Assembly: GCA_027483345.1 (NCBI GenBank)
Contig: JAIXUV010000337.1
Location: 1-43,787 of the forward strand
Source of the DNA: Verrucomicrobiales bacterium
Lineage (GTDB): Bacteria > Verrucomicrobiota > Verrucomicrobiia > Limisphaerales > UBA9464
DNA length: 43,787 nt
Direction of reading: 5' to 3'
In this document: one piece after another, positions 10,842 to 19,113 of the stretch
Layout: each line of letters starts with the position of its first letter
Position numbering within the stretch: position 1 is the stretch's first letter
Notes under the pieces: model-generated
What the model was told of the DNA's origin: nothing
The model's database searches: none
Seen by the model: the letters and a program-made list of their open reading frames with translations, nothing else
Translations under genes and position numbers: made by a program

Positions 10842-10973
10842 AGGTCGAGCCGCGCCGATTTTATCGAACTGAGAGTGCCGATTTTCGGCCCAAGCTTGAC
10901 CGTGAGGCGGCAGAACAACCCTTGAGGCAGCGGGGCTGTGAGCCTATCCTATAAGTAGGGTGGGCAGGTTTTG

Positions 10974-13220
10974 ATGCTTCAGCGTCTAAATGTAATTGAA
11001 GAGATAGGGCGTTTTTCCAAGCTCACGCACAAGGCGGAAGCGCTCACTAGACTGTCTCTGATTTTTGCGCGGAATGGCTACGGGAAGAGTACGCTCTGCG
11101 CCATCCTCCGATCAGCCTCCGACGGCAACGCCAGCCATATCAGCGCCCGTCGCAAGCTCGGGGCGACAGGCGACTCCCGTGTTCAATCTACATGGGCATC
11201 TGGCGCGACAGTGTCATTCAGCGCAGGCAAGTGGAATAGCTGTCCCGGCAAGATTCATGTCTTCGATCAGGAGTATGTCGCCAAAAATCTTCACGTTGGC
11301 GACAGCGTGACACGCGACAACAAGCGTAGCCTTCTACCCGTGGTCTTGGGCGATGAAGGGGTAAAGCTGGCGGATGAGGTCAACCGCCTTGATGCAGAGC
11401 AGCGGGCCGTCGACGAGAAGCGCAAGCAGGCGATCAGAACCATCACCGCTCGCTGCAAGGGTTTGCAGGAGAGCGATGTTGATAGCTTTTGCAAAGCAGA
11501 CGTGCCCGCCGACCTCGCCGAGAAAACGAAAGCTGCGGCCCAGCGCGTTTCGCTGATCAAGCAGGCAGATGTCGTCAAGCAGAAGAAGAATCCGCCCGCG
11601 CTTCCGCTAGGAGGTCTCGAAGGCGCGGCCGCGCTGTTGGCGAGAACCATTGACGGGCTTGGCCAGGATGCAGTGCAGCGCGTGCAGCAGCATCTTGCTG
11701 CCCACGATCTCGGCGAGAGGGCCCACGCTTGGCTGCAGTATGGGACGGCCCACGCGCCCGAGCATCACTGTCCCTTTTGCGCTCAGGATACCATCGGCCT
11801 GCCCTTGGTCTCTGCATACAAAGCCTTCTTCAGCGAAGGCTTGAAGGCGCTCAAAGGCGAGGTCGACATCTTGTCCGATGAGCTCGACAAACTGACGACT
11901 GAGAAGCTGGGTGCGCTCATCGACGCGAACGACACAGAGTTCATCTATTGGCAGAAGCTCTGCGAGCTTCCGGGCGCGCCGTCGCTGCCTGCTGACGAAC
12001 GCGGGCCCGTCGAAAGCGGCCTGGCGAAGCTAAGGACACTTGTCAGCGAGAAACGCGCCAATCCGCTGGAGCCAATCGCCCTCGGCCTTGATTCCGATGT
12101 CATCTGCCAAGCCGTCCAGCGCCTTCAAGTCTACAATGAGGGTGTTGCTGCCTGCGCGGCCGTGATCGACCAAGCCCGCGCCGAAACTGCTTCTGGCGAC
12201 TTAGCGCAAGCCGAGAAAAATCACACAAAGTGGGTCGCCATGGACGAGCGGTCGGCTGATCCAGTCAAGGCCGCTGTCGCCGACTATCTCGCTGCTGACA
12301 CCCGCCTCAGCGAGATCAAGACCGAGAAAGCTGCCGCTCAAACGACGCTAACCACCTACACCAAGACGACGATGGCAGCGCGCCAAGAGGCCGTTAACGA
12401 GCTGCTCGCCGACTTCGGCACGAGCTTTCGCGTTGTGGACGCCAAAACTAACTTCGTAGGCCGTGAGCCCAACACCGAGTTCGCCATTGAAATCGGTGCT
12501 CACAAGGTGAAGGCCGGCGACCGCTCCGACTCTGAGCCAAGCTTCAAGACCGTTCTGAGCGCCGGGGACAAGACAACGCTAGCGCTGGCCTTCTTCCTCG
12601 CCCAAGTGACTGCCGACCCCAAATTGCAGGATGCGATCATCGTGTTCGATGACCCGTTCAACAGTCAGGACTTGGACCGTCAGTTTCAGACGACAAGTCA
12701 TGTACGGGCGCTCAGCGGAAAAGCGTGTCAGACTATCGTCCTTTCACACGATCCGCGCTTCCTTCAGCTGATCGAAAAGAACGCGGATGGAGCGCTGACC
12801 CGCGCGTTTCAGCTACAATGCAGCGACGCTGGGGAAGGATCTCTTCGGGCTTGGTCGAGCGCCGACGAGCTGAAGTCGCTCTACATCCAGCAGAGCGAAA
12901 TGATCAGGGAATACGCGACGCATGGCACGCTATTGAACTGTGAGACGCTCAACTCCATTCACCAGGCCATAAGGCCGTTCCTTGAGGACTACCTCCGAGT
13001 TCGCTTCCCCGGTCGCTTCCCGGATCAGGCCCACATCTTCGAGATGGCCAATGCCATTCAGGCAGCGGGCTCATCAGACCCCATGGCGCAATACGTCGCC
13101 GATCTGCTTGCCCTGAACGAGTACACTCGACCAAACATGCATGGCGGCGGAACCACGCCCGTACCGTCCGAACTTCGTGCGCATTGCCGCAAGGTGGTGA
13201 AGATTGTCGGCAGTTACTGA
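10974..13220 (+). CDS. RloC/AAA_13-like SMC-type ATPase
   Basis: A 748-aa ABC/SMC-like ATPase from the ATG at 10974 (an adjacent TTG also opens the frame). Walker A is ARNGYGKST (32-40). Long coiled coils flank a zinc-hook CPFC (266-269). An ABC signature-like LSAGD is at 528-532, Walker B is IIVFDDP (555-561), and the H-loop SHD is around H592. This is the layout of AAA_13 proteins such as RloC and PrrC. Those kill cells by tRNA cleavage through a C-terminal nuclease; I cannot identify such a nuclease in residues 600-748. It follows the nuclease gene by about 130 bases and is probably the sensor or ATPase member of the cassette. Confidence 0.85.
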   Translation: MLQRLNVIEEIGRFSKLTHKAEALTRLSLIFARNGYGKSTLCAILRSASDGNASHISARRKLGATGDSRVQSTWASGATVSFSAGKWNSCPGKIHVFDQEYVAKNLHVGDSVTRDNKRSLLPVVLGDEGVKLADEVNRLDAEQRAVDEKRKQAIRTITARCKGLQESDVDSFCKADVPADLAEKTKAAAQRVSLIKQADVVKQKKNPPALPLGGLEGAAALLARTIDGLGQDAVQRVQQHLAAHDLGERAHAWLQYGTAHAPEHHCPFCAQDTIGLPLVSAYKAFFSEGLKALKGEVDILSDELDKLTTEKLGALIDANDTEFIYWQKLCELPGAPSLPADERGPVESGLAKLRTLVSEKRANPLEPIALGLDSDVICQAVQRLQVYNEGVAACAAVIDQARAETASGDLAQAEKNHTKWVAMDERSADPVKAAVADYLAADTRLSEIKTEKAAAQTTLTTYTKTTMAARQEAVNELLADFGTSFRVVDAKTNFVGREPNTEFAIEIGAHKVKAGDRSDSEPSFKTVLSAGDKTTLALAFFLAQVTADPKLQDAIIVFDDPFNSQDLDRQFQTTSHVRALSGKACQTIVLSHDPRFLQLIEKNADGALTRAFQLQCSDAGEGSLRAWSSADELKSLYIQQSEMIREYATHGTLLNCETLNSIHQAIRPFLEDYLRVRFPGRFPDQAHIFEMANAIQAAGSSDPMAQYVADLLALNEYTRPNMHGGGTTPVPSELRAHCRKVVKIVGSY

Positions 13221-13445
13221 AGCGCACTGAAGCATGTTCAAGGCCATGCCTTTTCCTTTCACGCTGCCCCTGAGATGAGCCCGCGACACTGGACGGGGCT
13301 GCCTGCCGGTCAACGGGCTGTCCGCTCCATTCGCCTCCACTGTGCTCCGTCTCCCGTGTTGCCCGTTTCGCTGCGCTGACCAGCCGGCGATCCGCCCCGT
13401 CCGTCTCCATCGCGTCCTCAGGGAACAGCGAAAGGAGAACAGGAC

Positions 13446-14372
13446 ATGACCACTTCATCCACTCAACGCTTCGACGTCTACGAAGCCATCACTCACCAGA
13501 TCATCACCGCCATCGAGGCCGGTGTCGGCCAGGTCCAGATGCCCTGGCACCGCTCTGGAGCCTCGATTCATCGCCCGGCGAACATCGCCAGCGGCAACGC
13601 TTATCGCGGCGTGAACGTGATCGCCCTCTGGGCCGCCGCCGCCAACGGTGGCTTCGATCAGGGCCTGTGGGGCACCTATCGCCAATGGCAGGAGCGCGGC
13701 GCTCAGGTCCGCAAGGGCGAGAAGTCCTCCCTCATCATCTTCTACAAGCAGTTCGATGCTGCCGACGATCAGGACCAGCAACGTGACCAACAGGACCATG
13801 ATGCTCAACGTCGCTTCATGGCCAAGGCGTCGCACGTCTTCAATGTCGCCCAGGTCGATGGCTTTGCGATCGATCAGCCCGATCAGGCGTTGGATCCCGT
13901 CATGCGAGATCAGAGCGCCGAAGGCTTTATCGCCCGCACGGGTGCGATCATCCGCGAGGGCGGCGAGCGCGCCTTCTATCGACCGAGCGATGACACGATT
14001 GCGATGCCGGATCGCTGGCGTTTCACCGGCACTTCGGAAACCTCACCGACCGAGGCCTGGTACAGCACACTGTTTCACGAGCTGACGCACTGGTCCGGCG
14101 CGGCCAGCCGACTGGATCGCCAGTTTGGCGAGCGCTTCGGCGATGACGCCTACGCGATGGAAGAGATGGTCGCTGAGATTGGTGCTGCATTCCTGTGCGG
14201 CGATCTGGGGATCACCGCGGAACCCCGTGCGGATCACGCCGCCTATATCGAGCATTGGCTGCGGATCATGAAGGGCGACCGCAAGGCGATCTTCGCGGCC
14301 GCGAGCGCGGCCAGCAAAGCTGCCGAGTACCTGGCTGGCGTCGCTGGCGTGGAGCGTCGGGACGCGGCTTAG
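13446..14372 (+). CDS. ArdC-like antirestriction protein with zincin domain
   Basis: A 308-aa protein with an N-terminal ArdC single-strand-DNA-binding-type domain (about 8-110; PWHR, NAYRGVN and WGTYRQW blocks) and a C-terminal metallopeptidase-like domain with HELTH (211-215). ArdC proteins of conjugative plasmids protect incoming DNA from restriction. AAAGGAG is well placed before the ATG. The 225-base leader (13221-13445) holds no supported gene but is long and pyrimidine-rich. It sits between defence and mobilization cargo, as expected for an entry function. Confidence 0.9.
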   Translation: MTTSSTQRFDVYEAITHQIITAIEAGVGQVQMPWHRSGASIHRPANIASGNAYRGVNVIALWAAAANGGFDQGLWGTYRQWQERGAQVRKGEKSSLIIFYKQFDAADDQDQQRDQQDHDAQRRFMAKASHVFNVAQVDGFAIDQPDQALDPVMRDQSAEGFIARTGAIIREGGERAFYRPSDDTIAMPDRWRFTGTSETSPTEAWYSTLFHELTHWSGAASRLDRQFGERFGDDAYAMEEMVAEIGAAFLCGDLGITAEPRADHAAYIEHWLRIMKGDRKAIFAAASAASKAAEYLAGVAGVERRDAA

Positions 14373-14446
14373 GCCGCAACTCTTTACGCCCCTCGACATG
14401 GCCGCGTTAAGTTGCGCTATGATGAACCTAAATCGGAGGCTGTGCG

Positions 14447-15094
14447 ATGAACTGGGCTGGTCGAGCTGCTGCAAACCTGTTGCCCCTCAGCGAAGAGGGT
14501 AGTGACCTTGCCAACGCTCTGAGAGAGTGGAGGTACACCGGTAACTTCCACGATCTCGAAGAGCCGGTGGAAACCTGCCAGCTCTGCGATCACCCGGACA
14601 TTCGATATCAGTTTGAAATCCGTAACCTGAAGACCGGGCACGAACTCCTTATCGGGTCGGAATGCATCAATCGGTTTGGCATCGCCGCAACTGATGAAGA
14701 AGGACGCGCGCTGGATGCAGCCGGCACGCGCAGGAAGGTCGAGCGGGATCGGCGAAAGCTGATCGAGGATGCGAGAAGCAGGCGCGTTATCACAGCGCTG
14801 GTCGCATTGGCCCACGCCGAAACGGACTTCGATATCCAGTCGTTCATTGTCTATTTGCGCACGCGCGGAGCCTTCACGCCCAGCCAGCTGGTCCTGGTCC
14901 TTTGGCGCTTGAGGACCCGAGGCATCGTTCATCGCCCCGGCGACTTCAAGCTCACGGTCAAGCGCAACCGAGAGAAGGCGCAGCTTCAGAATTTGAAAGA
15001 CTGGCAGCGAGAGCTGATCTCTCCAGCCCTTACCCCCGCTCAGCGTGAAATCATGGCGCGCAAGCCCAAATCGACGACTTGGGATTGGGAATAG
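14447..15094 (+). CDS. Zinc-binding accessory protein of mobile elements
   Basis: A 215-aa protein of unknown role. CQLC near residue 44 and the block YQFEIRNLKTGHELLIGSEC with Cys near 74 give four candidate zinc ligands around a beta structure. The middle is basic and helical and could contact DNA or RNA. GGAGG stands 9 nt before the ATG. Proteins of this kind recur near ardC genes on proteobacterial plasmids and islands, from my knowledge of such loci. It ends convergent with the small gene at 15115-15306. Confidence 0.75.
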   Translation: MNWAGRAAANLLPLSEEGSDLANALREWRYTGNFHDLEEPVETCQLCDHPDIRYQFEIRNLKTGHELLIGSECINRFGIAATDEEGRALDAAGTRRKVERDRRKLIEDARSRRVITALVALAHAETDFDIQSFIVYLRTRGAFTPSQLVLVLWRLRTRGIVHRPGDFKLTVKRNREKAQLQNLKDWQRELISPALTPAQREIMARKPKSTTWDWE

Positions 15095-15114
15095 CCGCGA
15101 TTCCGCCTTGGCCC

Positions 15115-15306
15115 TCAGGGGCGGGATTGGCGAACGCTACGCGTCGCCGATTGCGCTGCCGCCAGCAGTCTCGCGACGGCGGCATGTTCAGCTGGAGAAA
15201 GGTCCGGCGAGTGTTGGAGGATTTGCCGCAGGAAGAGCACGAGCTCTTCTAGTTCGCGGTCTGTGAGTGTCTCCAGGTCTTCGATCCTGATGAGTATGTG
15301 GCGCAT
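15115..15306 (-). CDS. Small hypothetical protein, 63 aa
   Basis: The start at 15306 is chosen over longer readings because CAGGAGA lies 7 nt upstream (MRHILIRIEDLETLTDREL...). The protein is a Leu/Glu-rich helix (about 8-45) with a basic tail and no recognised domain. It is transcribed against its neighbours, from the 430-base gene-free stretch to its right. Its good ribosome site and regular amphipathic pattern support it as a real gene. Function unknown. Confidence 0.6.
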   Translation of the reverse strand: MRHILIRIEDLETLTDRELEELVLFLRQILQHSPDLSPAEHAAVARLLAAAQSATRSVRQSRP

Positions 15307-15737
15307 GGCGGTCTCCTGTGCGTTTGGCCGAGCCGAACCATTCGGGCTCTTGTCTCGCTGATCGGTCGTCGCAGAAGGACCAGGGCGGCACCGGTAGGGT
15401 GAAAAGGCAGTGGAGCAGGGCGCTTTGCGCCCTTGCCGCCAGCTATGGGGCTCCTGTGGCATCCGGTCTTCTCAAGAGCTCTGAGTGGTCGCTTGGCGTT
15501 CGCTGGAGACGCCGTGGGCAATGGGTGGTCGGGGATCGAGAGGGGGCCAGAGGACTCCGTTTGGATGTCCGGGGTGGCTCGTTTTCACGCCTTGGTCCTG
15601 ACCGGACGCGGCCTGTCGTCAATGCCCGGCCCGCGCCAGTGCGCTGCGCGCACCCGTGTTGGGCATGACGCCCGGCCTTCTCCGTCCGGTCTTTTGGAAA
15701 GGCGTAACGAGCCAACCCAAACCAAAGGAGAATTCAC
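15307..15737. other. Gene-free leader region, 430 bases
   Basis: No reading frame here has a plausible start and ribosome site. The region contains small hairpins (for example GGCGC/GCGCC around 15419-15431 and GTGCGC/GCGCAC around 15640) and ends in AAAGGAG before the next gene. It probably holds the leader and promoter of the gene at 15738 and the divergent promoter of the gene at 15115-15306. I see no promoter good enough to name. Confidence 0.5.
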
Positions 15738-15965
15738 ATGGCACGCACTCAAACCGCCCCCGCCACCGCGCCCAAGGCCCCGGACCTCATCGCCTGGCAC
15801 GTCACCCAGAAGGGTGAGAAATCCTACTGGAACAAATGCGGAGCCTGCTGGCAGCACAAGGACAAGAAAGGCCTGACGCTCCAGCTGGAAGTCCTGCCGA
15901 TCAACGGCCGCATCGTCCTGCGTCAGCCCAGCGAGGAAGCCAGCGCCGAAGGGGGTCAGAAATGA
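15738..15965 (+). CDS. Small conserved mobile-element protein, 75 aa
   Basis: MARTQTAPATAP begins an Ala/Pro-rich tail, followed by a compact domain with KSYWNKCGACWQHKDKKG and NGRIVLRQ. I recall similar short proteins (K-S-Y-W, W-x-H-K-D-x-K-G, NGRIVLR) on proteobacterial conjugative elements, without a known role. AAAGGAG precedes the ATG by 8 nt. Its stop overlaps the next start (ATGA at 15962-15965), so the two genes form an operon. Confidence 0.75.
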   Translation: MARTQTAPATAPKAPDLIAWHVTQKGEKSYWNKCGACWQHKDKKGLTLQLEVLPINGRIVLRQPSEEASAEGGQK

Positions 15966-16285
15966 CCCCCGATCGCGACATCGCAACCGAGACCTTCATC
16001 TGGCGCGGGATCACGATCCAGGTGGACTACGAAGCCGACTGGCTGGGAGCCGCCGCGCGCGGCTCCACTCACGCCACCGCCCATCTTCAATTGCGGTCGA
16101 TCTCTCCGGAAAGGGCGCAGCTTCCGGTCACCGAAACCGGCTATCGCTCCCACTTCCTCCCGATGGGCGAAGTGGAAGCGTCCGGCGGCCCTACTGCCTA
16201 CGCCGTCGCCTGGCTCGACTACATGGCGCAGTCGTCCGAATGGCGTCGCCATGAACAGGAGAGCCGGCAGCTCAGTCTGTTCTAG
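15962..16285 (+). CDS. Hypothetical accessory protein, 107 aa
   Basis: The start at 15962 is set by the ATGA overlap with the upstream 75-aa gene. The protein has the beta-strand pattern FIWRGITIQVDYE, a Gly-Ala stretch, then HLQLRSISPERAQLPVTETGYRSHFL and an acidic helical end. I do not recognise a named domain. Comparable genes follow the 75-aa family member in other elements, which supports a shared accessory role. No catalytic motif is seen. Confidence 0.7.
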   Translation: MTPDRDIATETFIWRGITIQVDYEADWLGAAARGSTHATAHLQLRSISPERAQLPVTETGYRSHFLPMGEVEASGGPTAYAVAWLDYMAQSSEWRRHEQESRQLSLF

Positions 16286-16388
16286 GGAGCCGGGTCATGC
16301 GGGGGGTTTTGTGCAGTGGTTCGATCGATCGCTAGGGAAGTGACTACGGTCCAGGCCGTCATCTCCACGATGGCGGTTTGAGCAGCTT

Positions 16389-17054
16389 TCAACGCTCCAT
16401 TAGGACGTGGATAAAGTAGTAGCCTTCGCTTCCGCTGAAACAGAAGGATTTGAGACCTTTTAGCGCGGCGTTGGTGTTCCCAAGTGTGGCGTACCCGGCA
16501 GGGAATGCGCTTAGTGTTCCTGTGTAGTATGCGCTGACGCCGCCAACCCATCCCCAGCTGTCCGTGGGAGCGTCTATATCTCCAAGGCCGAGTTCCGAGT
16601 TGATGGCATTGCACACATCGCTGGAGATTCCCCGATAAGCGATGACAAGTTCTGGGGCATCTGTGCCAACATTGAGAATTCTAACCGACCAAAAATAGGG
16701 CGGAAATTCTGTGGCTAGCGCCCAATCCGGAAACTCGAAAACTGGAATAACGTCGAATATCTCACAATTGGCTGTTGTGCATGCTGAGTTATTGCTGGCC
16801 CAGCCTCCAGTGTAACTGAAATCAAAGCCATGCTCTGGAACGCCGTCTACAAGCTTCGCCCGCATTATCGTGTTTTCGAGAAGGGACATATTTTGCATCA
16901 GCGATGCCACGAGTGCGCCTTGCCGCTCTTTCGATGCATCATTCCCGTTTGAACTCATCGAGTTTGTAACGGCGTATGAAAGGGCGGAAAATAGAATAAT
17001 CGAAATCAATATTATGAATAGTATTGAACCTCGATCGCTCCTGTCAGTAATCAT
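16389..17054 (-). CDS. Orphan pilin/pseudopilin-like membrane protein
   Basis: A 221-aa protein with a short charged N-terminus (MITDRSDRG), one hydrophobic helix (about 9-30; SILFIILISIILFSALSYAV) and a long exported domain with Cys pairs (C92, C97 and a later Cys near the end). This resembles minor pilins or pseudopilins processed after Gly. No pilin assembly or peptidase genes are nearby. The gene and its upstream region (17055-17186) are clearly richer in A/T than the rest of the element, so it was probably acquired separately. The start lacks a good ribosome site. Role unknown; surface exposure is inferred. Confidence 0.65.
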   Translation of the reverse strand: MITDRSDRGSILFIILISIILFSALSYAVTNSMSSNGNDASKERQGALVASLMQNMSLLENTIMRAKLVDGVPEHGFDFSYTGGWASNNSACTTANCEIFDVIPVFEFPDWALATEFPPYFWSVRILNVGTDAPELVIAYRGISSDVCNAINSELGLGDIDAPTDSWGWVGGVSAYYTGTLSAFPAGYATLGNTNAALKGLKSFCFSGSEGYYFIHVLMER

Positions 17055-17186
17055 CCTTAGATGTTAGCCTAATTATCCAATCTCTTCACAGTGGGTAATT
17101 TAGACTTGATTGTATGGCCGTGTGCCTGCCGTTTGATGCTCGCGAATTTGCGCGCCGGCTCGCGACGTTCCAAGCCGAGGAAATGC

Positions 17187-18104
17187 TCAATCGCCCAGGA
17201 TGGTCGCCAGCAGCTCACGCTGCTCAGCATGCTTGCCGGGGTTGACCTCTTTCAGCTTCAGAAGGTTCTGAACCTTCCATCTGACTCCGGGCAGGTCAGC
17301 GCCCTGTGGTCGATTGATCTGTCCGAAATCCGGCTCGCCGTCGTGAAGCGAAAGAAGGAAGGCGCGGGCCCCATCGTCCATGCGGCTGGCGACGTCCGCG
17401 AACAGTCGTTCTCGCGCCGCAACAAGATCGGCCAGTTCGACCGGCACAAGCGCCATGCCCTCGAACTCCTTTGCGTATCGATCTTCCAGGGGCTGCGCGC
17501 TCGGACGGATGAGCTCGTGCATCGGCCGATTTGATTGCGCGAGGTAGACCAGGAAGGTGCGGAACAGATCATCCGTCAGGCCTTCGTTCTCGTAGAGCAG
17601 TTTCACGTCGAAAAGGTCGCGCGGGTGCTGACGGTCAAGCGCTGCGACGAGCTTGCCGGCATAGAGGTCCTCGAACGCCACCACGTTCATTTCGGCAAAG
17701 CCGAACCGCTCCTGGACGGCGTCCGTCACCACCCGCAATTCGGTCGGATGAATCGTGCCGCGCGTAACGGGCGAGGTCTCGATCTTCACCTGATTGCGTC
17801 CTTCCTGGACGCCGATCCGCGTATCTTCATCGCCGCCGCCCGTGTTGCGTTTCACGGTCGCGCCGGGTAGCGCCTTTTCGATCGTTCCCATGACGCGATC
17901 GAGCGCCGCGTCGATCTCTACGAGCGTTTCCTTGCGCGGCAGCAGCGGCAGAAATGTGAGGTCGATGTCGACCGAAAGTCGCGGCAGGTCGCGGTAGAAC
18001 AGATTGATCGCCGTGCCGCCCTTCAGAGCGAAGGCCGGCTCCTTGGCCACGCTCGGGAGGGTGCGGATGAGAAGGTCGACGACGGAGGCGTAGTCAGTCG
18101 GCAT
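17187..18104 (-). CDS. abiEii: AbiEii-type nucleotidyltransferase toxin
   Basis: A 305-aa DUF1814-family nucleotidyltransferase. It has the G-G-T motif (29-31), then DID (46-48) as the metal-binding acidic pair, and a later K...D segment in LYAGKLVAALDRQHPRDLFDV. AbiEii is the toxin of type IV toxin-antitoxin phage-abortive systems and transfers nucleotides to RNA targets. The gene overlaps the antitoxin gene by 11 bp and is transcribed after it, the usual order. The family's normal length is about 300 aa, so it looks intact. Confidence 0.92.
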   Translation of the reverse strand: MPTDYASVVDLLIRTLPSVAKEPAFALKGGTAINLFYRDLPRLSVDIDLTFLPLLPRKETLVEIDAALDRVMGTIEKALPGATVKRNTGGGDEDTRIGVQEGRNQVKIETSPVTRGTIHPTELRVVTDAVQERFGFAEMNVVAFEDLYAGKLVAALDRQHPRDLFDVKLLYENEGLTDDLFRTFLVYLAQSNRPMHELIRPSAQPLEDRYAKEFEGMALVPVELADLVAARERLFADVASRMDDGARAFLLSLHDGEPDFGQINRPQGADLPGVRWKVQNLLKLKEVNPGKHAEQRELLATILGD

Positions 18105-18942
18105 TGACGCCTCTCTCCATTAGCTCGGCCGGGACCGTGATGCGGTAGGTCTTGTGCATGCGTCCGCCTTTCACAAGTTCGCGGTCGCCTTGCCCTAGGT
18201 CGATATGCGATCGATCCAGATGCTTCAGCCAAGCGTGCCCATGCCGGTCAGCGAAGACAAAGAACAGGCGTTTTACCTTCACGCTTTTGCAAAGGCTCAG
18301 GAGTTTGGAGAGGCGCTTGGGGCGCAGGTTCGTCAGCCCCTGAAACGCCATATCGACGACATGGAAGCTCGCTGTCTTCGGAAGCTCATCCAGCGCTTCG
18401 AGGATTGCGCGTTCCGGCGTTGAGGTGCGCAGCGGCCAAAGGCCATCGTCCCCTCCGCTGAGTGATGCGGTTGGCGTGGTCGCGTCCCCTTCGGGCTCAA
18501 GACCGAATGGATTGCCGCTGAAGAGTTTGGTCGATCGCTTCTCTATCCGGACACCGAGGTCCAGTTTGGAGAGCCAGGTCGGGAACGGGTCGCCGTACAG
18601 GAATACTGGCTGACCAACACCCAGGGTCATGTAGTGAACATGCCCGGCGAGTTGCAGCGCGCTCTCGCCCCCGACATGGATCGGGTAGTCCATGATCCAT
18701 TGCGCGGAGAGAACCGCCGTCTTCCAATCGACCATTGCGGTTGAACCGGTCCGCGTCGGTCCGGGGCGGCGGTACAGGCCATGACCGGCGCGCTCAAGCC
18801 AGCCTCGACCGAGGTAGTCGTGGACCGACTGGCGCGCGACACTTCTGGCGCTCATCCAGTGCGAATCGATCAGGAAGCCGTTCGGTACGGCATCCAGCAC
18901 CAACTTTAGCTTTTGATCGTTTTGTCCGCTCATAACGGACAT
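18094..18942 (-). CDS. abiEi: AbiEi-type antitoxin and autorepressor
   Basis: A 282-aa protein with an N-terminal winged helix-turn-helix (about 10-60; SARSVARQSVHDYLGRGWLER) and the longer C-terminal antitoxin domain of the AbiEi family. It would neutralise AbiEii and repress its own operon by binding paired inverted repeats. Two such repeats are present at 18921-18941 and 18993-19015. Start codons at 18942 and 18933 are both in frame; either lies under the first repeat. Overlap with the toxin gene implies coupled translation. Confidence 0.9.
   Translation of the reverse strand: MSVMSGQNDQKLKLVLDAVPNGFLIDSHWMSARSVARQSVHDYLGRGWLERAGHGLYRRPGPTRTGSTAMVDWKTAVLSAQWIMDYPIHVGGESALQLAGHVHYMTLGVGQPVFLYGDPFPTWLSKLDLGVRIEKRSTKLFSGNPFGLEPEGDATTPTASLSGGDDGLWPLRTSTPERAILEALDELPKTASFHVVDMAFQGLTNLRPKRLSKLLSLCKSVKVKRLFFVFADRHGHAWLKHLDRSHIDLGQGDRELVKGGRMHKTYRITVPAELMERGVNAD
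18921..18941. promoter_or_regulatory. Putative AbiEi operator 1
   Basis: Inverted repeat TGTCCG-N7-CGGACA (18923-18941), with TTTGTCCG as the extended left arm from 18921. It overlaps the abiEi start codons, so binding would block the operon. It is a near copy of operator 2, whose centre lies 72 bp away, close to seven helical turns. Paired inverted repeats are the known operator layout of AbiEi autorepression; binding here is inferred. Confidence 0.7.
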
Positions 18943-18992
18943 TCTAGCACTTTTTCAAAGTGTCTCAAAGCATGACTTTGAAGGTTGTCAAA

Positions 18993-19015
18993 TTTGTCCG
19001 TTTAGGGCGGACAAA
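18993..19015. promoter_or_regulatory. Putative AbiEi operator 2, between abiE and TIR gene
   Basis: Perfect 8-bp arms TTTGTCCG-N7-CGGACAAA. The region between the two operators also holds CACTTT/AAAGTG (18948-18962) and CAAAG/CTTTG (18966-18980). Operator 2 lies about 100 bp before the chosen start of the divergent TIR gene, so AbiEi could also influence that gene. Confidence 0.7.
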
Positions 19016-19113
19016 ACGCCCTGTTGGCAAAGTGGCGCGGCGCTAACCATTTGAAGGCCTTGCTCCCTCGCCAATCGGCGGCGGATACTGAAGGAACAAC
19101 CCAAGGGGGATCT

